Assembly (NCBI RefSeq): GCF_000092205.1
Contig: NC_014216.1
Location: 1,369,742-1,433,741 of the forward strand
DNA: 64,000 nt
Reading direction: 5' to 3'
From: Desulfurivibrio alkaliphilus AHT 2
GTDB lineage: Bacteria > Desulfobacterota > Desulfobulbia > Desulfobulbales > Desulfurivibrionaceae
Of the stretch, positions 33,462-42,135 are shown piece by piece. A program made the translations under genes and the position numbers. The notes under the pieces were generated by a model. The model saw only the letters and a program-made list of their open reading frames with translations. It had not been told where the DNA came from and did not search any database. The number at the start of each line of letters is the position of its first letter. Position 1 is the stretch's first letter.

Positions 33462-34488
33462 ACTCGTCCTCCCCGGCACCGACCATCAACTGCACCTTGC
33501 CTTCCTGCTCCAGGCGTTTGGCGATCTTGATAATGGCCTGCTGGGCCGCCTCCACATCCTTGATTCTGGTTGGCCCCATGATCTCCATGTCGTCCTTGAG
33601 CAGTTCCACCGCCCGGGAAGACATGCAACCGAAGACTTTTTCCTTGAGTTCATCGGAGGCGATCTTCAAGGCCACCTTAAGGTCATCGGTGCTGACCTCC
33701 TTAAGGATAGCCTGAATGCCGCGATCATCGACGCTGAGCAGATCCTCGAAGACGAACATCAGGCGCCGGATTTCCTCAGCCATGGCCTCGTGCTGCTCCT
33801 CAACCCCTTCCAGAATGGCCGCTTCCATGGCCCGCTCGGCGTTATTGAGCAATTCCGCCACCGCCTCGACCCCGCCCAGGCGCTGCCCCTCCATGCCTTC
33901 CACCGCCAGGAGTTCATCCTGCAGCACCCGGTCCACGTCCACCAGGATCTCCGGGCCCACCTTGTCCAGTTCGGCCATCCGCATCACCACCTCCACCTGG
34001 GTGGCTTCGGGCAATTCGGCCACCACCTGGGCCGCCTGGCTGGGCTCCAGCACCGACAGCACCAGAGCCACGGTCTGGGGGTGCTCGTTGCGCAGGAAGT
34101 TGACCAGAATTTTCGGCTCCAGCTTGCGGGCCTTCTGAAACAGGGTCAGCTTCCAGTCGGAGCGGATATCCTCCAGGATTTCCGTGGCTTTATCTCCGGT
34201 CAGGGCCTTTTTCAAGGCGTGCTCCAGCATATCGTTACCGGAAAGGAAGAGATCGGAACCGCCCACATCGGTTTTGAACTCCTGCAGCAGTGATTCCAAC
34301 TCCTCCTTGTCGATCTTGTCGACCTTGGCCATCTGCCGGCCCACCAGTTTGATCTCCTCCGGCGACAAGCGCTGGAACACTTGGGCGGTGAAGTCTTCGC
34401 CAACGGTGAGCAGAAAAATCGCCGCCTTTTCAGGCCCGGTCAAGTTGCTGCCACCGGCATCTTTTTTGCCTTTGCTGGTTACCGCCAT
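33454..34488 (-). CDS. fliG: Flagellar motor switch protein FliG
   Basis: C-ring protein contacting the stator. The 344 residues show LTGPEKAAIFLLTVGEDFTAQVFQRLSPEEI at the N-terminus, the EHPQTVALVLSVLEP ARM motif, and the torque domain with MFVFEDLLSVDDRGIQAILKEV and the charged helix ALKIASDELKEKVFGCMSSRAVELLKDDME. Complete. It starts 3 bp after the fliF stop. Confidence 0.97.
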   Translation of the reverse strand: MAVTSKGKKDAGGSNLTGPEKAAIFLLTVGEDFTAQVFQRLSPEEIKLVGRQMAKVDKIDKEELESLLQEFKTDVGGSDLFLSGNDMLEHALKKALTGDKATEILEDIRSDWKLTLFQKARKLEPKILVNFLRNEHPQTVALVLSVLEPSQAAQVVAELPEATQVEVVMRMAELDKVGPEILVDVDRVLQDELLAVEGMEGQRLGGVEAVAELLNNAERAMEAAILEGVEEQHEAMAEEIRRLMFVFEDLLSVDDRGIQAILKEVSTDDLKVALKIASDELKEKVFGCMSSRAVELLKDDMEIMGPTRIKDVEAAQQAIIKIAKRLEQEGKVQLMVGAGEDEFV

Positions 34489-34491
34489 AAT

Positions 34492-36088
34492 TTAAATCTC
34501 CTCACGCAGCCAACGCCGCACCAAATCTGCGGCCCGATCGGGATCGCTCTGAGCCAGCCGATAGATCCGCTCCTGATCGGTCAAGCCCTTGGGGCCCAAA
34601 GTCAAATCTTCTTCCTCCTGCTCTCCGGCCCCGGCTACGGCCCCGGCCGCCGCCATCTGCGCGGCCCGCTTGGCCTCGAGATCCTTGGCCGCCAGCAGGC
34701 GCAAAAACGGCCGGACGACAAAGAGAATCACCGCCAGAGCGATCAGCAGATAGACCATGGGCATGGCCAGCCACTCGGCCAGTTCTCGCCACTGCTCCAT
34801 GGGGTCGACCTCCGGATCTTCCAAGGCAGACAGGGCAAAGGCCATGGAGACCACCTCCACCTGATCCCCCCGTTCTTCATTGTAACCCACGGCATTTCGT
34901 ACCAGCCGTTCAAAGTATTCCATTTCTTCAGGAGCGCGTGGCCGATATTCTAAAGTCGTGCGGCCGTTTTCGTCAACCACCCTTTCATAGGTGCCGTCCA
35001 CCATGACGGCCACCGACAGGCGCCTGACCCCCCCCCCCCGCCTCCTGGACCTGCCGGGTCTGCCGGCTGATTTCATAATTGCGAGTAATATTGCTGCGCT
35101 CGTAAGAACTGCCGGTAACGGCGCCGTCCTCGCCGGCAAAGGTGGCCAACTCCCCCTTGACTCCGGGAATCCCCCGGGCTCGCTCACCGCGCTCGTCGGT
35201 CTCGGAGAGAATCTGCTCGCTCCTGACCACCTGTTCTTCCGGGTCAAAGATCTCCTCGGTGAGATTAACCCGGTTGAAGTCGATATCGGCCGTAACGCTG
35301 GCCCGCACCCGGTTGACTCCCACCACCTCTTCCAGCATGGATTCAATTTTGCGGCGGGCGGTGTTTTCCACGCTGTGCTGATACTCCAGCTGGGTGCCGG
35401 AAAGGACCGAGTCGAGATCGCCGCGCTTGCGGTACAGCAGGCGGCCGGCGGTATCCACCAAAGTAATGTTTTCATCGCTGAGCCCCGGCACCGCCGAGGC
35501 CACCAGGTTGACGATACTCTGGATCTGATGCTGGCTCAACTGCTCCCGCCCCCGCATCCGGACGCTGACCGACGCGGTGACCGGTTTTTCATCCTCGATG
35601 AAAACCGATTCCTTGGGGGTGGCAATATGCACCCGGGCTTCCTGGACCTGCTGAAACTGCCGGATGGTCCGCGCCAGCTCACCCTGCAGGGCGCGCTGAA
35701 AATTCAGCCGGTTGACAAAATCGGTGGTTCCCAGGCCGACTTCATCGAAAACCTCAAACCCCACCCCGCCCCCCCGGGGCAGACCATCGCCGGCCAGACC
35801 CAAGCGTACCTCGTACACCTGATCAGAGGGCACCATAATGGCCTCGCCGGTCTGGGACAGACGGTAAGGCACATTAAGTTCCCGCAGGCGCTGCACCACT
35901 TCGGCGGCATCTTCCTGGGTAAGGCCGGAGAAAAGCACCCGCTCATCAACCCTGGTCCCCATCGTGGTCAAGGCCACCAGCCCGCCGAAAACCACGGCCA
36001 CCACCACCCCGGCGGTGACCTTTTGTATGGTGCTCAATCCACTGAAAATGGAGACTAACTGTTCAAGTATTTCCCTGGGCCCAGCCAT
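34492..36088 (-). pseudogene. fliF: Flagellar MS-ring protein FliF, split by a poly-G frameshift
   Basis: FliF forms the membrane MS ring, the base of the flagellum. Two overlapping frames make one protein of about 532 residues. The upstream frame (36088 to about 35040) carries the first membrane segment, the ring-building motifs (VNLVASAVPGLSDENITLVDT) and NITRNYEISRQTRQVQEA. The downstream frame (from about 35040) continues GGVRRLSVAVMVDGTYE and includes the second membrane segment and the FliG-binding C-terminus. The frames meet at 12 G (minus strand). With 11 G the reading would be continuous. As read, translation stops shortly after the tract. This may be a sequencing error, a real mutation, slippage-based phase variation, or transcriptional slippage; both halves are otherwise intact. 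Confidence 0.88.
35028..35039 (-). repeat. Poly-G (12) tract within fliF
   Basis: A run of 12 C on the plus strand (12 G in the sense strand) located exactly where fliF changes frame. Removing one G or adding two restores the full frame. Poly-G of this length is a typical slipped-strand hot spot. Confidence 0.95.
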
Positions 36089-36173
36089 CCTTTTGGTCCT
36101 CTGGCAGATAATCGAGTGGCAACAGACAAAACGGCGAACCGGACATCAACCGTTGTCCGGCATCGCCTGAAAA

Positions 36174-36482
36174 CTACAGCTGCATCCGCATCATTTCCTG
36201 GTATGCATCCAGCCCCTTCTGGTGCACCTTGGTCATCAGGCGCATGGAGATACTGGATTTCTCCACCGCGATCATGGTTTCATGGATATTGGCATGCTGG
36301 CCGCTGACCAGCCCTTCGGAAAGATGATTGGCTTCAGCCTGGCGCGCGCTGACCACGTCCACCGCCTTGTTGAGGATCTCACCAAAACCGGAGACCGCAT
36401 CTTTGACCGGCGGCTGGGGCGACACCCCGAGCTCTCCCACGCCCACCGGCATCACCGGCTGCAAGTTCATACCCTTAATCAT
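36174..36482 (-). CDS. fliE: Flagellar hook-basal body protein FliE
   Basis: Links the MS ring to the rod. The 102 residues include SGFGEILNKAVDVVSARQAEANHLSEGLVSGQHANIHETMIAVEKSSISMRLMTKVHQKGLDAYQEMMRMQL, the typical FliE body. It follows flgC by 32 bp and precedes fliF by 85 bp. Confidence 0.95.
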   Translation of the reverse strand: MIKGMNLQPVMPVGVGELGVSPQPPVKDAVSGFGEILNKAVDVVSARQAEANHLSEGLVSGQHANIHETMIAVEKSSISMRLMTKVHQKGLDAYQEMMRMQL

Positions 36483-36514
36483 AATCGATTCCCTCGTCTA
36501 TCTTCTGTCTTCTA

Positions 36515-36949
36515 CTACCGACTGATATCCATGGCCCGGGCCGCCATTTCTTTGACAGCCTCCAGGGCGGCCACGTTGGCCTCGTAAGAGCGGCGGGCAT
36601 TCATCATGTCCACCATCTGCTCGGCCACATTGACGTTGGGGTAACGGACGATCCCGTTCTCATCGGCATCGGGATGGGCCGGATCATAAACCTCCCGGAA
36701 CGGGGCCTGGTCTTCCACCACTTCCACCACCTCCACCTTGCGCAGGCGGGAAGCGGCGCCCTGCAGGGCCGCCCCGAAATCACGGTCCAGGGGCTTGGCC
36801 TCGAACACCACCGATTTGGCCCGGTAAGGTCCGCCTTCCATGGTCCGGGTGGTATTGGCGTTGGCCAGGTTCATCGAGGCGACATTGAGCCGACTGCGCT
36901 CGGCCTTAAGGGCCGAACCGCTGATTTTCATCGCTGTCAAAATATCCAT
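36515..36949 (-). CDS. flgC: Flagellar basal-body rod protein FlgC
   Basis: Proximal rod protein. The 144 residues begin LTAMKISGSALKAERSRLNVASMNLANANTT and end NVNVAEQMVDMMNARRSYEANVAALEAVKEM, the paired rod motifs. The stop of flgB lies 2 bp upstream. Confidence 0.96.
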   Translation of the reverse strand: MDILTAMKISGSALKAERSRLNVASMNLANANTTRTMEGGPYRAKSVVFEAKPLDRDFGAALQGAASRLRKVEVVEVVEDQAPFREVYDPAHPDADENGIVRYPNVNVAEQMVDMMNARRSYEANVAALEAVKEMAARAMDISR

Positions 36950-36951
36950 GG

Positions 36952-37338
36952 CTATTTCGCTCCTTCGTCAATTATATGACGCAACCCTTCAAATTTTTTG
37001 GCGATCAGTTGCGCCGCCACCTGATACATCATCTGATTTTCCGACAGTTTCAGCATCTCTTCATCCAGATCCACCGGCCGCTCTTCCTCGCGGAAACGCC
37101 CGGCCCGGGCCGCTTCCACCGGATCAATGGCGAGATGGCGGGGGTTGGTCCGGGCTACTTGGCCCTGACCGCTGACCACCTGCGCCATCACCCGCTCAAA
37201 GGGAAAATCCTGGACCTTGTAACCTGGGGTTTCGAGGTTGGCGATGTTGGACTGAATCATGCCCTGGCGCTCGTTGCGCAGATTCAGGGAGTGATGCATC
37301 ACTTCAATGGTACCGCCGAACAGTTTATTGATGGGCAT
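36952..37338 (-). CDS. flgB: Flagellar basal-body rod protein FlgB
   Basis: Proximal rod protein, 128 residues: HHSLNLRNERQGMIQSNIANLETPGYKVQDFPFERVM and LSENQMMYQVAAQLIAKKFEGLRHII. First structural gene of the flagellar operon. A consensus sigma-54 promoter is 53 bp upstream. Confidence 0.96.
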   Translation of the reverse strand: MPINKLFGGTIEVMHHSLNLRNERQGMIQSNIANLETPGYKVQDFPFERVMAQVVSGQGQVARTNPRHLAIDPVEAARAGRFREEERPVDLDEEMLKLSENQMMYQVAAQLIAKKFEGLRHIIDEGAK

Positions 37339-37390
37339 AACATCCTCCTTGCTGCCTACTACGGGGATTAACTGTTGCCCATTTTCACAT

Positions 37391-37405
37391 GCAAACCGTG
37401 TGCCA
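37391..37405 (-). promoter_or_regulatory. Sigma-54 promoter of flgB operon
   Basis: The minus strand reads TGGCACACGGTTTGC, a perfect TGGCAC-N5-TTGC core, in the 69-bp gap between the regulator gene and flgB. It should drive flgB through motE under the NtrC-type regulators encoded directly upstream. Confidence 0.85.
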
Positions 37406-37407
37406 GA

Positions 37408-38928
37408 TTAAAGAGAGCCTTGGTTGCGATACTCATTGAGTTTGTTGCGCAGGGTGCGCACACTGATTCCCAGCATTTTCGCGGCATGGGTACGATTGTC
37501 ATCGGTCTGCCGCAGGGCCTGCAGAATCATCTGCCGCTCCACCTCACGCAGACTGCGCCCGGCCAGGGCGCTATCAAGGGTCGCGGCCGAATCGGGCGAG
37601 CCGGAGGCCTCTGCTGCAACCGCCTCGGTGGCAACCGTGGGCGGTGAGGCCTCCGGCTCGGCAGCATCGACGGGCTCGGCGTCGGCCGGCCCCGAAGGTT
37701 CCGGAAGCTCCGCTGACGCTGCCGGTTCCGGGGGCAGTTCATCATCCCAGAAGTCCCAGAGTTCCAGCTCATCACCATTGCTGAGCAGCACCCCCCGCTC
37801 CAGCAGATTTTCCATCTCCCGCACATTACCCGGCCAGTCGTAGTCAAGAAAACGCTGCCGGGCGGCGGCGGAGAGCTTTTTCAAGGGCTTGTTGTAGCGC
37901 CGGCTGTGTTTTTCAATAAAGAAATCCGCCAGCAGAAAGATATCATCGGGGCGCTCCCGCAGGGAGGGCAGGCGAATGGGGATAACATTGAGGCGGTAAT
38001 AGAGATCCTGGCGAAAGGTGCCATCTTTCACCGCTTCGGCCAAGTCACGGTTGGTGGTGGCCACCACATGCACGTCCACCTTGACCGGCTCCTTGCCGCC
38101 CAGCCGATCCACCTCCTCTTCCTGCAGCACCCGCAACAGCTTGGCCTGCAGATGCAGGGGCACTTCCCCGATTTCATCCAGCAGCAGGGTGCCGCCGTGG
38201 GCCAGTTCAAACTTGCCTTTTTTGGCCATCACCGCCCCGGTAAAGGCCCCCTTTTCATGCCCGAACAATTCGCTTTCCAGCAAGCCCTCCGGCAGGGCGG
38301 CACAGTTCAGGGCGACGAAAGGACCGGCCTTGCGATCGGAAACATGATGGATAAAGCGGGCAAAGACCTCTTTGCCGGTGCCTGATTCCCCCAGCACCAG
38401 GACCGTGGCCTTACTGGAAGCCACCGTCCGGGCCCGTTCCAGCAGCCGCAGAAAGTGGCGGTCGCGGCCGATCACCGTGCGGGACCCTTCATCGGTCCGA
38501 CCCGGCGGCGGCGAGCCGGTTTCGGCGGCCGGAGCAACGGCAGCCGGGCGCGGCTGCTGGCGCATAACCTTTTTGATGGTCTCTTCGATCACCTCAACCG
38601 GGAAAGGCTTGAGAATGTAATCCACCGCCCCCTGCTTCATGGCCTCCACCGCCGTCTCCACGGTGGCATACCCGGTGATGATCACCACCGGCAGGCCGGG
38701 CCGGACGGCCTGGATTTGCTGCAGCATGGCAATACCATCCATCTCCGGCATCCGGATATCGGTGACCACCAGGTCGGGGGCTTCGCTTTCCACCATCTCC
38801 AGGGCCATGCGCCCGTTTTCCGCCACCTTGACCTCGTAACCGCCACGGCTCAAGGCCTCGTAGAGGGCAACACGCATATTCTGTTCGTCGTCAACAACCA
38901 GTATTTTTCGGCCCATCGCGCCCATCAT
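37408..38928 (-). CDS. NtrC-type sigma-54 response regulator (FlrC/FleR-like)
   Basis: The 506 residues consist of a receiver domain (KILVVDDEQN, phospho-acceptor Asp in VVTDIRMPEMDG, LKPF), an AAA+ domain with GESGTGKE, the sigma-54 contact loop GAFTGA and the R-finger region, a Pro/Ala/Glu-rich linker of about 80 residues, and a Fis-type helix-turn-helix (NRTHAAKMLGISVRTLRNKLNEY). Context next to flgB and a sigma-54 promoter points to a class of flagellar regulator like FlrC or FleR. The linker before the DNA-binding domain is unusually long. ATG 38928 follows AGGA. Confidence 0.9.
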   Translation of the reverse strand: MMGAMGRKILVVDDEQNMRVALYEALSRGGYEVKVAENGRMALEMVESEAPDLVVTDIRMPEMDGIAMLQQIQAVRPGLPVVIITGYATVETAVEAMKQGAVDYILKPFPVEVIEETIKKVMRQQPRPAAVAPAAETGSPPPGRTDEGSRTVIGRDRHFLRLLERARTVASSKATVLVLGESGTGKEVFARFIHHVSDRKAGPFVALNCAALPEGLLESELFGHEKGAFTGAVMAKKGKFELAHGGTLLLDEIGEVPLHLQAKLLRVLQEEEVDRLGGKEPVKVDVHVVATTNRDLAEAVKDGTFRQDLYYRLNVIPIRLPSLRERPDDIFLLADFFIEKHSRRYNKPLKKLSAAARQRFLDYDWPGNVREMENLLERGVLLSNGDELELWDFWDDELPPEPAASAELPEPSGPADAEPVDAAEPEASPPTVATEAVAAEASGSPDSAATLDSALAGRSLREVERQMILQALRQTDDNRTHAAKMLGISVRTLRNKLNEYRNQGSL

Positions 38929-38929
38929 C

Positions 38930-40027
38930 TTATTCCTGAGTTACGTTGTCGGGCAAGAACACCTTGAACACCGAGCCGTGACCGGGGCTGCTGTCCACCC
39001 GGATAAAGCCCCGATGGCTTTCAACGATATGGTGGACAATGGCCAGCCCCAAGCCTTTGCCGCCATCTTTAGTGGTAAAAAAGGGGTCAAAGATCCTGTC
39101 CCGCTGGTCGGCGGCAATCCCCCGCCCCCGGTCGACCCAGCGGATTTCCAGCAACGGCGGGCTCTGGCGGCTGGCCGGCAGACTGCGGGTAACCAGTTCG
39201 ACCTCGCCTCCCTCGGGCATGCTTTCCAGGGCGTTGAGCCCCAGGTTAAGCATCATCTGCTCCAGCATCGCCGCATCACCGCAGATCTCCTTTTGCCGAT
39301 GGCCGTATCGGGCGGCAAAGCGCACCCCCGTCGCCTCACCCAGCGGGGCCAGGTCGGCCAGTACTTTATCCAGCCATGGCTTGACGGCCAGCGGCTTCAT
39401 TTCCGGCCGCGGCTGGACCGCAAAGGTCAGCACGTTGTCCAGCAGGTGATTCATGGTCTTGATGGCGGCCAGCATCCGGCCGGTGATCCGCCGGTAATCG
39501 GGATCATCCCCCAGGTCGCGCTCCAGCATGGAGGCGTACAACTCCAAGCCGCCCAAGGGGTTGCGCAACTCCTGACTCAGAGAAACGGCCAGCTCCTTGA
39601 TGGCGGCAAACCGCTTGCGGCGGTGCAAATGATCTTCCACCATGGCCGGGTAAGTTACATCTTCCAACGAGAGAAAAAAACCACCCACGTCAAAAAAAGG
39701 GCTCTGCAATTCATTACGGGCGATCAGCAGATAGCGGGGGCCACCACGATCCCGCCCCTCTTCCTGCTCGATGAGCAGTCGGCCGCCCGGCCGCCGCAAC
39801 GGCTCCAGGGCCGACTGTTCCAGTTCCAGGGCGCGCTCCAGCAACTCCCAGCAACTCCGCCCGATGATGGAGACCCCGGCCAAACCCAGCATGGCCCCGG
39901 CCTGCCGGTTGGCGGCCAAAAGCTGACCCTGGCGGTCGGCCAGCAGCAGGCCGCCGGGGATACTCTCCAGCATGGCAAAGAAAAATTCCCGCAACTGGTC
40001 GGCCTTATCAAACGATAACTGACTCAT
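38930..40027 (-). CDS. PAS-containing sensor kinase (FlrB/FleS-like) lacking the usual His
   Basis: The 365 residues have an N-terminal PAS-like domain (FAMLESIPGGLLLADRQGQLLAANRQAG) and an ATPase domain with N, G1 (VDRGRGIAADQ), F (IFDPFFTTKDGG) and G2 (GKGLGLAIVHHIV) boxes. In the dimerisation helix the H-box reads SLSQELRNPLGG: the residue normally His is Gln152 (codon 39572-39574, CAG). No membrane segments, so cytoplasmic. Its ATG overlaps the upstream TPR-gene stop as ATGA, and it is 1 bp from the regulator gene. Partner regulator is certainly the adjacent NtrC-type protein by context. Confidence 0.85.
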   Translation of the reverse strand: MSQLSFDKADQLREFFFAMLESIPGGLLLADRQGQLLAANRQAGAMLGLAGVSIIGRSCWELLERALELEQSALEPLRRPGGRLLIEQEEGRDRGGPRYLLIARNELQSPFFDVGGFFLSLEDVTYPAMVEDHLHRRKRFAAIKELAVSLSQELRNPLGGLELYASMLERDLGDDPDYRRITGRMLAAIKTMNHLLDNVLTFAVQPRPEMKPLAVKPWLDKVLADLAPLGEATGVRFAARYGHRQKEICGDAAMLEQMMLNLGLNALESMPEGGEVELVTRSLPASRQSPPLLEIRWVDRGRGIAADQRDRIFDPFFTTKDGGKGLGLAIVHHIVESHRGFIRVDSSPGHGSVFKVFLPDNVTQE

Positions 40028-42135
40028 TGAGCAAACAGGCTCTGCATCTCGGCCGTGGCCAGGTTGATTTCCAACTGGTTAAGATAGTTTTGGGCCATCC
40101 GGGCATACATCTGGTCGGGGCCGGCAATGGCGGCCTGCAAGTGCTCCCGGGCCGTCTCGGCCTCCCGGCGCTCGGCCAGCAGGCGACCGAGATACAAGTT
40201 GGCGGCCTGGTAATCCGGACCCGCCGTCGGCAGACCCTCGGCCAGAGCGTTTTGGTACGCGGCTTCAGCCTGCTCGCTCAGGCCCTGGCGGCGCAAACCA
40301 TCTCCGGTGCGGCGGAACCAGCGCTGCAAACCCTCGGGCTCCAGCCACTGCTCTTCCTGAAACCGCGCCATAACCCGGTTCATTTCCGCAAACCTGGCCA
40401 GGGCTTCCAGGGTAGCCAGGTAATTTCCGGCATGGGCGGCGCGCCGGCGTTCGGGAGGTTTCTGGGCAAAGGCCTGGCGATAAAACTCCAGGGCTTCATC
40501 ATAACGAAATTCAGCGGCTCGCAACCGGCCGCTGAGGTAATAAACCTCCGGCATCTCCGGCTCCCCGTCGTAAATCCGGCGCAGGTGCGCCAGCAGCCGG
40601 TCGGCGGTATCATAATCGGCCATGGCGAAATAGACCTCCACCCGGCGATAATAAAGATCAACCAGTTCTTCCCGGCTCATTTCGCCGGCCAGCGCCCGGT
40701 AATAGACCACCGCCGCCTGCGGGTAAAGGGCCAGCTCTTCCAAGGCCTGGCCGATCAGATAACGCAAGCGACCGGGTTCATAGGCGACCACATGGGGAAA
40801 TTCATTGAGATACAGTTGGTAGACCCGCTGATACTCCTCTTCCGCCAGCAGGGCCTCGACCAGGAAAACCAGCAGGTCGCCGGCCCGGTTGACCCCGGTG
40901 AGGGGATCCGGCCCCGGCTCGGCATGGCGCACATAACTGCGGGCCATCTCCCGCGCCAGGGTCTGGTCGTCGCGCTCCAGGTGACGCCGATACAGTGCGT
41001 AACGGGCATCATTGGCAATGGCTTCATGGCCGAACCGCTCGATCACCTGGTAGAAAACAGCATCGGTCTCCGGCCCCGGCACCTCTCGCCGGGTGGCAGT
41101 ATCATCGGGCCGGCGCCTGGCCTTATCCTGGTATTCAGCCAGCCGAAAGCGCGCCAGCAGCACGGCCCGTTCCCCGGGACTCCCTTCTTCCAGGATCCGG
41201 TTGTACAGGCGCCGCGCTGTTTCATGCTCGCCCTGGCGCCGCCGGCTTTCCCCCAGTTCAAATAGCGCCTCGGGCCGACGCGGCGAGTCCGGGGCCAGGT
41301 TGATAAAGGAAAAAACCTGCTGATACCCTTCCTGCTCGCGGCCGACCCGAAAATAAGCCTGCCCCAGCAGCAGCAAGAATTCAGGGTTTTGCAGGTGATA
41401 CTCCTCCGGCGCCACCCGTTGCAACTCCTGGAAGGTGGCTAAAGCCTCCCAGTAAGCCCCTTGCTGGTCGTACGCCAGCCCCAGGTTGGTCATGACCTCC
41501 AGCCGAAAAGCCAGCTCCGGCTCTTCGGTGAGTTCCTTGAAAATCTCGATGGCCTCATCCACCCTGGCCACTTCAATCAGGGTACGGGCCTGCCAGTGGC
41601 GGGCCCGGGGCACCAGTTCCGAATCTGGGTAGCGCTCGACAAAGAGGCGGAAATAGGTAAGGGCTTCACGCAGAAAGCGCATCTTGAAGTGAGCGATTCC
41701 CATCTCCAGGTAGGCCTCTTCCGCCTGCGGGGAGTCGGGGTATTCCACCGTGAAACGGCGAAAAAGATCTCTAATGCGTTCCCAGTCGGGATCGGGTTCG
41801 GTGGCGGCGATTTTCTTGCGCAGCGTGGCCGCCCGCCAGAGGGCCTCCTCGGCAAAGGGGGAAGTCGGGTGCTCGCGATGCAGGCGTTCAAAGTCGATGG
41901 CCGCCCGCCGCCAATCTTCACGCTCGGCCGCGCCGACGGCGCTCTGCCACAACTCCTGGCCCGCAGCGGCCGCCGCCTGGTGCGGAACCGTCAGCACCAG
42001 GCAGAGCACCACCGGCAGCAGCACCAGCAACCATTTAAGCCGGTCTTTCAACGCCAGCGGGCGCCCGGCTCTCTCTGGAGTCACGGCCAGAAGCCACCGC
42101 CTGGCCACTCTGCCCCGGCGTGCTGGCCTAAACAT
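40024..42135 (-). CDS. Large TPR-repeat protein of flagellar cluster
   Basis: A 703-residue protein with a basic N-terminus and one membrane anchor (LKWLLVLLPVVLCLVLTVP) that may be a signal peptide. The rest is TPR/Sel1-like helical repeats (SPFAEEALWRAATLRKK, SPQAEEAYLEMGIAHFKMRFLREAL, SELVPRARHWQARTL) of the BamD/YbgF kind, so it is likely periplasmic. The start ATG overlaps the stop of the sigma-54 activator gene and the stop overlaps the kinase start, so the four genes are translationally chained. The role is unknown; the position argues for flagellar assembly or envelope sensing. Confidence 0.8.
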   Translation of the reverse strand: MFRPARRGRVARRWLLAVTPERAGRPLALKDRLKWLLVLLPVVLCLVLTVPHQAAAAAGQELWQSAVGAAEREDWRRAAIDFERLHREHPTSPFAEEALWRAATLRKKIAATEPDPDWERIRDLFRRFTVEYPDSPQAEEAYLEMGIAHFKMRFLREALTYFRLFVERYPDSELVPRARHWQARTLIEVARVDEAIEIFKELTEEPELAFRLEVMTNLGLAYDQQGAYWEALATFQELQRVAPEEYHLQNPEFLLLLGQAYFRVGREQEGYQQVFSFINLAPDSPRRPEALFELGESRRRQGEHETARRLYNRILEEGSPGERAVLLARFRLAEYQDKARRRPDDTATRREVPGPETDAVFYQVIERFGHEAIANDARYALYRRHLERDDQTLAREMARSYVRHAEPGPDPLTGVNRAGDLLVFLVEALLAEEEYQRVYQLYLNEFPHVVAYEPGRLRYLIGQALEELALYPQAAVVYYRALAGEMSREELVDLYYRRVEVYFAMADYDTADRLLAHLRRIYDGEPEMPEVYYLSGRLRAAEFRYDEALEFYRQAFAQKPPERRRAAHAGNYLATLEALARFAEMNRVMARFQEEQWLEPEGLQRWFRRTGDGLRRQGLSEQAEAAYQNALAEGLPTAGPDYQAANLYLGRLLAERREAETAREHLQAAIAGPDQMYARMAQNYLNQLEINLATAEMQSLFAQ

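Noticed and set aside
34492-36088. fliF as two separate genes
   Set aside because: Each half covers complementary parts of one FliF, with the break exactly at the poly-G tract; there is no independent start or ribosome site for the second part.
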